A stretch of DNA of 64,000 nt, from contig CM055266.1 of the NCBI GenBank assembly GCA_029237695.1, positions 125,044,569-125,108,568 of the forward strand, given 5' to 3'. Within the stretch, counting starts at the first letter, position 1. The number at the start of each line of letters is the position of its first letter. The DNA is from Conchocele bisecta. Taxonomy: Eukaryota; Mollusca; Bivalvia; Lucinida; Thyasiridae. The notes beneath the pieces are model-generated. The model did no database searches. It saw nothing but the letters and a program-made list of their open reading frames with translations, and was not told the origin of the DNA. Shown here piece after piece: positions 44,701 through 56,700 of the stretch. Made by a program: the position numbers and the translations under genes.

Positions 44701-47700
44701 GGCGAATGAGACGGCATAAATTAACGGTATGGGTTCCTCCTTATAATCACGATTTGCCTGGTTTGACCCTCAGGTACGTTTTTATCTTTGGCTCTTTACA
44801 TACCTAGGAGTTGAATTGGGTTAATGCCCATTATAAAAGTAGTAAGATTATTACTGATCCTACTGCTTTTGGGAGGGGCCAAGTGATTCTGGTGTGGTGA
44901 GGACCTGGCATCAGATCAAGATTATTCTGATTTCAGGGCTGAATATATAGTTTTGTTATTGTATATATTCAGTTCTGATTTTGGGATTTTCCCCCCATGT
45001 ACATGTACTTGTACAGGTAATATATGGGATTTAGTATTAAACCCATTGACCCAGCCTTAAATGACCTCAGCTGTTGATAGCCAACTCTTTCAACCTCACA
45101 GGCCATAAAGGTAACATTTGCCAACACTGTAGATCCAGAGGAGTCGGCTCATAACAAATAATATGCTTTTTACAAATCCCCAATTTTTCAGGCGACTTTC
45201 ATGTACAATTAGCTTCAGAGATAGGATACAAATCTATAACGATTAAACTATTTTTTCAAATTCTGTGTCGTCACTTCCTAGACATATCTGAGATCCAGGG
45301 ACCCGTTTCACTAAACATCGTACGACTAAAATGTTCGTAAGCGCAATTTTAGAATCGTCTGGAAATTTCAATTGATGGATTTAAATGTATTGACGCATAT
45401 GCAGCCTATGCTCAATAAATGTAAATCCAACAATTGTTTACAAGAAACAAATGTTAATATGATATTTACAGACTATCATAAGTTTGCACTTACGAACATT
45501 TTAGTCTTACGAAGTTTAGTGAAACGGCTCCCAGCACCTGTAATGGCCAATAGCCAACAGCCAACAGAAAGTACGCACCTGTGCCCGAGGCGAGTTTCGA
45601 GACGCTGGAGTAGGCGTGCTCCGACATACCGCCGGTGGGGGGGTTGGTGTTTTGGCCACCCCCGCTGCTGACCACCTCCACCTCGAGCTGGTAGTCGTCC
45701 TCTGTCGGCCCCTCCCCCGGGGGCGACAGGGGTAGTGGCAGAGAACTCTCCAGGTCGAGCCCGATACCCGAATCGCCCTGCCGCAGTAACGGCACACTGT
45801 TTCCACTGAAAGCTCCGTGCGTTACACTCGCTAAATGGCCTTGTAGTTCGGGGTTATTTGCCGCTTTCATAAGTTCAGCGTTTATGATTTTTTCCGTTTT
45901 CTCACGTGCGGCTTGTTCAACCATTTTCTGACTTAGGACGTTGAGTTTGTCGACAGCGGAGGAGAGTTCGTTTGTGAGGAGGGCCTGGCGTGCCCGGTCC
46001 TGCCATGCCATCGCCCGCTCTGTTAGACACTGTAGGGCCTCGCCCTCAGGTAGACGCACGGGCAGTTTTTGTAATGATACGAGGAGGGAGAGAATCGTTT
46101 CCAGCCGAGGTCGGCGTGACCGTAAACACAGGGGGCACAGAAATTTCAGTTCCTTCGCGGCCTGTACGGCGGCCATCTGCGAGGATTTATTCTTGATGTT
46201 GGCAGATTTCGGCAGAGGTACACATGTTCCTGGAAACAAATACACACGGTAAGATGCTTTGAAATACTAATACAGGTGCAGATCCAGGCGGGGCGTGTTC
46301 GGCAAATGCCCCCTCTAAAATAAGTCGAGTTTAGATTTGAATCTATTTTTTACGTGTTCCTTATTGATCACTCAAAGTTTATGTCATTACCACTCAGTTG
46401 AATCGTCTTGTCGAGACGGTTCAACTGAGTTGTAACAACATATATTTTTGATGAGAAATAAGAAAAAATGTGGAAAATAATCTGAATTTTATGAAAGTTG
46501 ACGATCAAATGTGTCTCATTTGAAATTCAGGCCCCTTCTAGACATAAATCCTGGATCCACCCCTGAAATACAAACTCAAACCTTTGAAAAAAATGAAACC
46601 TATTAACACATATGGTCTGATGTATTTTTTTTTTACATTATTCCATAAATCAGAAGTGATTTTTAAGTCCATAAGATACTGCCAAATAGATTCAATGAGC
46701 CTGTTACAAGCTGAATCATCGGGATTTATTGTGTTTGGTGACTAGTTGAAAGGGTTATCTTCCTCCGGATTTCAAGAAAAGTTGCACCAGAAAAATTAAG
46801 TATGACCCCCATTCCCCTTTAATGGCATTAACATCAATGCATTAACATTATTACATAGCATTGATCAGGACAATTTTTCGACATCATTGACAGAAACTAT
46901 CACAGTTTCTGTAAATATTCTTCAAAATCGCACGTCTTCTTCGGTACAAAATCACATGGCGTGTCTCATATGTGGTAGTGACTGGAGAAATGGGGCTTAT
47001 GGGATTTGTGACCAATGTAGTTCCTGACCAAATAGCACACTCTTGTAGCCTGATAACCATCTATATTCCTTATTAGAAGAATGAACGGTATTTCATCATT
47101 AAGGGATAGACGAACAGTGCAGATCCTGATCAGACTGTGCATAGTCTGATCAGGATCTTCAGTGTTTGCAAAACACATAATCCCCATTTCTCCAGTCACA
47201 GCCACATTTGTACACAAGGTTGCATTCTCACCATGGAACCAGTCTTTACAGAGTTGACACTGCAGCATGAAGCCACCAGCGCCTTTACGACAGATACAGA
47301 GGCGGGCGTCCACACCCTCCTGGCGGATCTTCTCCATGTTGAGGATTCGCAGGTCCATCATCGCCTCCGCCTCTTTCTCCTCCGCCCGCTTGAACGACGC
47401 TACCTGCAGCGATAACGGGGCAGTTACATAGGGGGTCTGACATGCCACAAATAACGGGTGGTTATATAGGGGGTCTGACATGTCAAATTAATTTACAATG
47501 GGCATTACAGTAACTTACAATGAGCACTACGGTAACTTAGAATGGGCATTGCAGTAACTTACAATGGGTGCTATGGTAACTTAGAATGGGCATTGCAGTA
47601 ACTTACAATGAGCACTACGGTAACTTAGAATGGGCATTGCAGTAACTTACAATGGGCACTACGGTAACTTAGAATGGGCATTGCAGTAACTTACAATGGG

Positions 47701-50700
47701 CACTACGGTAACTTACAATGGACACTACGGTAACTTAGAATGGGCATTACAGTAACTTACAACTACGGTAACTTAGAATGGGCATTGCAGTAACTTACAA
47801 TGAGCACTACGGTAACTTAAAATGGGCATTGCAGTAACTTACAATGGGCGCTATGGTAACTTAGAATGGGCACTACAGAAACTTAGAATGGGCATTGCAG
47901 TAACTTACAATGGGCGCTATGGTAACTTAGAATGGGCATTGCAGTAACTTACAATGGGCACTACGGTAACTTAGAATGGGCATTGCAGTAACTTACAATG
48001 GGCACTACGGTAACTTACAATGGGCACTACGGTAACTTACAATGGGCATTACAGTAACTTACAATGAGCATTACGGTAACTTAGAATGGGCATTGCAGTA
48101 ACTTACAATGAGCACTACGGTAACTTAGAATGGGCACTGCAGTAACTTACAATGAGCACTACGGTAACTTAGAATGGGCATTGCAGTAACTTACAATGAG
48201 CACTACGGTAACTTAGAATGGGCATTGCAGTAACTTACAATGGGCGCTATGGTAACTTAGAATGGGCACTACAGAAACTTAGAATGGGCATTGCAGTAAC
48301 TTACAATGGGCGCTATGGTAACTTAGAATGGGCACTACAGAAACTTAGAATGGGCATTGCAGTAACTTACAATGAGCACTACGGTAACTTAGAATGGGCA
48401 TTGCAGTAACTTACAATGGGCACTACGGTAACTTAGAATGGGTATTGCAGTAACTTACAATGGGCACTACGGTAACTTAGAATGGGCATTACAGTAACTT
48501 ACAATGAGCATTACGGTAACTTAAAATGGGTATTGCAGTAACTTACAATGAGCACTACGGTAACTTAGAATGGGCACTGCAGTAACTTACAATGAGCACT
48601 ACGGTAACTTAGAATGGGCATTGCAGTAACTTACAATGAGCACTACGGTAACTTAGAATGGGCATTGCAGTAACTTACAATGGGCGCTATGGTAACTTAG
48701 AATGGGCACTACAGAAACTTAGAATGGGCATTGCAGTAACTTACAATGGGCGCTATGGTAACTTAGAATGGGCACTACAGAAACTTAGAATGGGCATTGC
48801 AGTAACTTACAATTAAGGCTGGGTCTCGCTGCTCCTCGACGTTACTGTCCACAGCCTTGGTAGGCTCCGTCTCCTTCTTATCTATCTCCTTCAGCTTCTT
48901 CTTCTTCCGTCCACTGCTGTAGATGCCGATGTCACTCCGCGGTGACAGCACCTACAATATACACAGGTGAGATACAGGTACAACAAATATATTCTCCTTC
49001 CGCCCACTGTAATAGATTCCATACTCAACCAATCTAACTTTGTGATTTTGAGCACGAGAACAGACTGAGAGTAAGGAAATAATTGTAACACGCCATGTGA
49101 TTTTGTATCTCAGAATATATGCGATATCTCATGATCTTTTTTACAAAATTTACGATGTTCCATAAATGACATCATAAAGTTGATGCAAATTTCAACTTTC
49201 GATGTCAGTTACAGAAAACAACTCTGTAAAGTTTCTGTAGATATATATCGTACATAATCGCACATGTTGAAAATCACATGGCGTGTCTCAATTATTTTAT
49301 AAATACGGTCTACGTCCCCAGGACAATTACATACCTCCAACAGACTGAAAGTTGAGTTTTTCTTGAGGAAGGTGCGTGCGGTGCGTTCCCTCCACGACTT
49401 GGCGGCGGCCACCTGAGATTCCACCTGGGGCAGCTGGTCCAGACGGACGGGGATCGGGCGGCCCTTGTTCACCAGGCTCTCCACCGTGTCCAGGTATGGG
49501 TACGTCTCAGACGCCTGGATAATCATAAGAGAATAACAGGATAAAATACAAACAATTTTTTTTTGTAGATTAAAACAAGACTGAATTGATAATTTAACTC
49601 TTTCAACACTACAGGCCTATATAGTGGTATTGGCAAAAAGTGTAGATCCAGATGAGCCGGCTCGTAAGGACTTGCACTTTTTGCAAGTAATTTTCTCATT
49701 TTTGAGAACAAAAACACCACCCACCCCCTTTTCATAAATGAACTAGTCTGAAAATCATTTTCTGATAATTGGATTGGTTGCAAAATTGACATAACAAAAT
49801 CCATTCCAGTTACTTAGGGGTGAAATAGTTACACAAGAGCTGTTTGAGAACAGCATAGCTCGACTACTGGCAGCCTAATGGCAGCAGAAATTTCCAGTAA
49901 TAATCTACGGATTTCAGGGAAATTTTGCTAAGTAAATGGGCAAAGGTAGATCAATGTCACTTAAAGGTCGTGAGCTAGGAAGTGGGTTGTGGTACACACC
50001 ATAGGGTCAGGATTATGTACAAGTACAAGTATGGTGGTTGAATGTCTAATAGTATTGAAGATACAAACTTGACCCAAAACATTAACACACGATTCTCATA
50101 CAAATGTTGGAACAAAATGGGGTAGGGAAAATTATTCTATTTTATATTTTATTGAAATTGGAGTAAAACAAACAAAACTACAGTCGAACCTGTGAACAAC
50201 GACCGGCAAAGGGAAGTGGCCAAAGTGGTCGTTGTTGACAGGTGGTCGTTGTTCCAAGGGTCGAACATTTTCCCGGTTTCACAACAAAGTCTGCCATGTA
50301 TTTAGCATTCTATTGTAATCTATATGCATGCATAGAAAACGTCTTAGCTGTATACACTTCCACATGACGATTCGCTATTGCACGATCGCACGATCGTGGA
50401 GTGTATCTGCTTTTCATCAATTAAAAATTGCATGAAAATGGCTAAAATAGTGAATTTATTTTGTTTTGTCATCTTGTTTGTTCGTTTGTTTATTGGTGTT
50501 TAACGGCCTATCAACAGCTAAGGTCATGTAAGGCCGGGCAAACGGGTTCGATCCCGTTTTAACCTGCTGCATTGGGGGGAAAATTGCAAAATCAGAGCTG
50601 AATATTTACATCGAGAAACAATATATTCAGCCCTGAAATTAGAATAACCTGACCTGGTGGCAGGTCCATACCACACCAAAGTCACTTAGCCCCTTCCCCT

Positions 50701-53700
50701 AAAATAGGATTACGAATTATCGTAAAACTCACATAAGGGGTATAACCAGATTCAACTGTCACATACAAAATGCCAAAGACGTATGCGAGGGCCAAACCAG
50801 GTCTCCAGTTGGGATTCCGGTAAGGATGAACCCCGATCGTTAAATTACCCATCGCTTGCAACCACCTTCCACCCACTTTGTCATCTTTTTGTTAGTGTTC
50901 TGAACCCAGCCTCGCTTTGGAAATTATATACAAAGGGGAGTAATTATCTTCACAATAAGTATATCCTGCGGCTTGCTTTGGTGCACCATTTAATAGCTTG
51001 TCGTAATTACAAGTAAGTGGTTTAATTTAGCATGACCATTAGTATTTTGTTTTCTTATTCTCAATTTCACACCATCAGTTGAAATTAATAACGGTCATAT
51101 AATCTTTATTAAAACGATAGCCTATGTGGCGCGGCCTGTGAAAACCGTGATTTGTTTTGTAATAAAAATATTTCATTGAATGTGTCAAGTCGAGTAACCC
51201 ACACGAGCTAGGTGTCCAAATCAGGAGAGAACACCAGGCTTATTTGCTTTCTGTCCAATGTATACTATCCTGGTCAAGTCCGAATATTTAAGCAGCCTAT
51301 GACGAATTGGCAATGTCCGCTGACTTAATTACTGATGTTTTTAATTAGAAATTCGCGAGCATTGTAAACCATGGGCAGACTACGCGAATCCACTGCCAGG
51401 TCTGACCGCTAATGCAATAAGCCGGGATTTGTCGGAGATCGAGACCCAATTCATATAAACATGTTTGTCGTGTCACTTTAGACTGGTTCCCAGTCACTAG
51501 GAATAACGCTAGGCTGCGCATCCGACAGGGTACCAGTCTAGTGTGGACTACGTGACTGACGTCAGCAACCACGTGTATTGATCTTTGATATGGCTTTGTG
51601 TCCCGCGGTGTGAAATTTACACTTGACAAGCGCGGTGTGTTTGAAGTCTTAGTCTTGTAACTGTAGACGAATCAGCATCGTGTAAACACAGTTTGCCAGC
51701 TAATGATGGAGTTTTATGACTTGCGCGGAATTGCATTATGCCTATTGGAATACACGACACGGAATACATATCGGAAATTACCGTTAATGGAGTTATGCAA
51801 TATTTTTCATGGAAAATGTTTAATGTCGCCAAAATGACACCGACCATATTGAGCAAGGTAAATGTTTTCAAAAGAATGCGAATGTAATTGATGACTAATT
51901 GGTTACGACCAGTTGCAATTCAGATGATAGCGAATAGATTTTGATGAAAGGAAAATAGCGATTGTGGTGCTATTTTTTTTTGCCAACAAAAACATGACAT
52001 GGTCGCTGTTCACATACAAAAATGCCGTGTGGGAATGAAAATAGCTGGTCGCTGGTCGCAGTTCGGGGGTGGTCGTTATTCTAAGGTCTTATAAAGAACA
52101 AAATTGGACGGGGTTTTTTTTAACTGGTCGTTGTGGACAGGTGGTCGCTATTCCCAGGTGGTCGTTAACACAGGTTCGACTGTATATTAATTATTAATTT
52201 AACACTATATTAATTTGGCAATTTATATTACGAGTGGTTGCGGATAACGATTTGCAAATTCATTTTGTCGGGCCTTAGGACACTGACCTGGATTGTGTCA
52301 ACCTTGGTGGTCCATTCCTGGGCCTTGTGTAGGGCCTCCTTGAGGGCCCAGACGTTGGGTAGGTATGCTGCGATGGAGTCCGCCTCATTAACTATGGCCT
52401 CCAGGGTGCTGATCACATGGCGTGGCCTGTAATGGGCGATTTTCCGAGTACATGCGGAATTATATATTTTGTCGACGTAACTTTATTTATGAAAAATATT
52501 GTAAATTTTGTATATATATTTAATATTTAAAAATACGCAGATGTCCGAAGGTATAAAATTGCATTGCGTGTATCAAATACATTATCGATTGACTGAATAG
52601 CAAGACTACGTTTAACAGCAAGGTCAAGTACAAGGAGTGGGTGTGTCAATCTAGGCTGAATCTGTGTGGCAAATACTGAAATCTGGTGCTATCTGAAAGT
52701 GAATGGGTTTAACGTCACAGCAACAGAGAAGGTCATTTAGGGAATGGGACCTCGGTTTCACGACACATCCGAAAGACCAGTACAATGCAATACAATGAAA
52801 GTATTTTTGATGCCTAAGACAAGGTTTGAACCCACAACCTCTGGCATTGAAGTCCTCTCGGCATCAACCCATCCCTGGTAGTGCTAACTGAACATGGGTG
52901 GGATATAGGATAATAACATGGATGATGATAAACAAGCATATGAAGTTTCAAGTCAATCTCACACTCGATTGAAGAGATACTGAGTAATTAAAAATAAAAA
53001 CGTTTCCGCAATTGGGCTTGACAAAAATACCTACAAAAGTACTACACCGGTAACTATTCTAACTACCTACGAGCGGTCAAGCCGCCCTACCGGTCACAAT
53101 AGTGACCAGTGTAGCCCCTGAGCATACACTTATCACCATTCACTGCAGCCGAGCCACCTACCTGGCCTGTAGACAGATCCTCGCCTTCTCTTCCCAGCGT
53201 TCACTCAGGGTGAGTAACTCCTGCAGCTCCCCCATTGCCTTCTCTACGGCATTGTGGGGCGACAGGCCGACCCCCTTCTCCATCAGACCCCGCATCACGT
53301 CCAGGGTGACAGCCACAGGGTCCTTCAGGGACTCTCTCACCTCGTCCAGCCACTTCGCTTGTTGGAGAACCTGTCGTTGAACAATTGGTGCTTACAATTG
53401 GGCGTCTCACATGTGTACACTAGAACCGGTCTCTACAAATTCCTTTCTCCAGTACATTTATTTATTTAATGGTGTTTAATGGTCACCACTTCCGCTTGTT
53501 GGAGAACCTATTGTTGATCGAGTGGTGTTTTATGGCTTGCTAAGTTGAAATCCCATTAGTCACTTTATGACAGTGGGACATAGAGGATGAAGACAGAAGC
53601 TGGTAGCTATCTGCCTTGGCACTGTGTTTCAGACGACCTTTCAGATGTTCAATATAAACAAGAGGGTTTTCTCTTTATCACTGTTTATGGACTGCAAATG

Positions 53701-56700
53701 AAGTATATATCAACCTAATGCATCATAATATGAGATACGCCAAGAACCCAAGAACATGTGCGATATTTCATGAAAAATATTAAAAAAATTTGCAATATTT
53801 TCGTGAATTATGTCAACTAAATTTTCATTGCTATGAAAGTCGTCATCTTTCGCCGTCATTTACATAAAATATCAGAGTTTCTGTAAATATAGTCCTGAAC
53901 AAAATCATATGGCGTATCTCATATTTGATCAAATTTTAAGGGATGGTGTTTTATTTTGCTGAAAGAAGCTGAAATTATGCTGATGATGAAACTCACTTAT
54001 AAATATACAGTGTACACTCATTACCTCAAACTCGGAGTCAAATTCTAGGTACCAAGCACATGTTTTCCTATATAATAACTCTGGTTAACTCAAATTTCTG
54101 TCGACTCAAAAGTATTTTCCTCAGTCACCTGGACTTTGAGTAAGTGAGTATCGACTGTATCAAATGTCAGGAGACCAGACTGAATATGAACCATGTGTAA
54201 ACTTCAAATTATGCCAAACAAATATGAACCCAGCTGAAAATTAGCATGCCAGTGCCAGTAGGTGTTAAGATTGGTGTATTGTACAGTAGAGCATCCATAC
54301 CAGTTTCAGTTTCGGTATCTCCGTGAGTTCCACGTCGAGTGTGAGCCCAAACTCGATAAGGTGCTCAAGTTTGTGGGAGTCGGGCGTCTCGGCCTCGAGG
54401 GCTTCCTTTGCGTCCGCCTGGAAGTTGATCACCTGGTCCAGCAGCTCCTGCAAATATTGTAACGTGGATAATGTGGATGTGACTGGACAAATGGGGCTTA
54501 TCGGATTTGTGACCCACGTAGATCCTGATCAAACAGCACACTTATGTAGTGTGATAACGATTTAGATTGCTTGTTAGAAGCATAACAGGTGTTTCATTGA
54601 TGGACAGGCAACCAGTGCTGATCCTGATCAAACTGCGTATGCGCAGGCTGATCTGGATCAACACGGGTTGGAAAACTCATAAACCCCATTTCTCCGGTTA
54701 TAGCCACATATTACCAACTATATATTATACAGTAATAAACATGTTTAGAGACTTTACCTGGGTATAAACTTTCATAGGAATAAATAAATGCTTTACAGAA
54801 GTTATCAGCTGGCAGAAAATACCATCAGAAAACTCACTTTGCACTGACTGAATACACACTGACTGACAACAAGTTGTTGTATCTACCACTGACTGAATAC
54901 ACACTGACTGACAACAAGTTGTCGTATCTACTTTCGCCAACGTTTCAATCTGTCAAATGTTGCCAAATGACGTTGGTGTAATGAAGCAACATAAACACAT
55001 TATATTTGCTCATCCACGGTAGTATTTTGAAATCTAGTTCATCAGACTAGGCTTGGAATCTTTAAGAATTCCTTGGCAAGCCTCAGAGTTCCTAAGCATT
55101 TCCTAGCATTGCTGATAAACCAGTAGCCTATTTCACCAACATTGTACAGTATATTTATCTAGTAAAGCATACTTTGAGGGAGAAATTTTCAATTTAAGGA
55201 TACATTTATGAATTTTTATTATACTGAATTTATTACATTATCACAGCCATTTTGCATACATTTAATCATAATATATAATTATGCAGTCGTTAGTTCTATA
55301 TATGACATAATGCATTTCGGGAAAAATAAATGATTTCTCCCTCAAAGTATACTTTGCAATTTTGACGAAATCGGCTACTGATAACAAAAGATACTGGTAT
55401 CCATGGTACACTGCATATAAGTGAAACTGTTATCAGTGTGTTTAGGCTACTTGTGCTCAAAAGTATGTACCAGCAGATACAAATGGTCGAATGGTCACAC
55501 TTGAAACTTGTACATGTACTTGTTTGTTTGTTTGTTAGGGTTTAACAGCCTTTTAACAGCCAAGTACATGTACAAATGGGGGGAAATTCCCAAAATCAAA
55601 ACTGAATATTTACAATGAAAAATCTATATATATTCAGCCCCGAAATCAGAATAATCCTGATCTGATGCCAGGTCCTCGCCACACCAGAATCACTTGGCCC
55701 CCTCCCAAAAGCAATAGGATCAGTAATAATCTTACCACTTTTCTAATGGGCAATAACCCAATTCAACTCCCAGGTAACAAATGAGCCAAATATAAACAAG
55801 AAGGCCATGATGGCCCTAATTCGCTCACCTGACTCCATGAACACCAGACGAGAATGTGACATCGAGTTCATGTTTTAAAAAAATTGTGCTATTTTTAGAT
55901 GGCGGTCATCTTGGATTAAGCGATGACTCTCATTTTACCAAATCTGAAAATGCTTCACCCAAGGATCTGAACTTCCTATGAAGTTTGGCCAGCATCGGCC
56001 ATGTGGTTCCTGAGAAAAAGACGTTCAAAATCTTGAATAAATGGACCTTTTGGTGGCCATCATGGATGACATAATCATCCGATTCCGACAAATATTGCAC
56101 CAGAGCAATCGCCTCATCTATACCTTCAATTTGATATATGAAATGACCATATTCGGTCAAAAATAAAATTTGACCCCAATTTGACCCCACGGGCCACGCC
56201 TATTTTTGACCCCGGGGTCACCATTTTAACAACTTTGAAAGAGCATTGCACATCGATCATTCCTACCAAGTTTCGTCGAAATCCGGCTAGCGGTTCATGA
56301 GAAGATTTTTTAGGAATTTATGCTATTTTTAGACGGCGGCCATCTTGGATTAGCGATGACCTCCATTTTAACAAATCTGAAAAGGCTTCACCCATGGACC
56401 ATAACTTTTAAGTTTGGCTACCATGGGCCAAGCGGTTCATGTGAAGAAGAATTTTGAAATCTCTAATAAAAGAACGACCTTTTGACCTTTCGGCGGCCAT
56501 CTTGGATGTCATAACAATCCGATTTCGACAAAAAATGCACCAGAGTGATCGCCTCATTGATACCTTCAATTTGATATAAGACATGACCATATTTGGTCAA
56601 AAATAAAATTTGACCCCAATTTGACCCTACGGGCCACGCCCATTTTTGACCCCGGGGTCACCATTTTAACAACTTTGAAAGAGCATTGTACATCGATCAT

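Noticed and set aside
48218..48409. ORF with MGIAVTYN and NLEWALQ repeats
   Set aside because: It is the 22-bp minisatellite read on the strand opposite to KDM5; 66-bp periodicity keeps it open by chance.
47491..48810. CRISPR-like regular array
   Set aside because: The units are contiguous 22-mers without variable spacers, in an animal intron.
50181..52182. Transposase remnant in the pogo-type element
   Set aside because: ORFs at 51,345-51,871 show no helix-turn-helix or DDE/D motifs.
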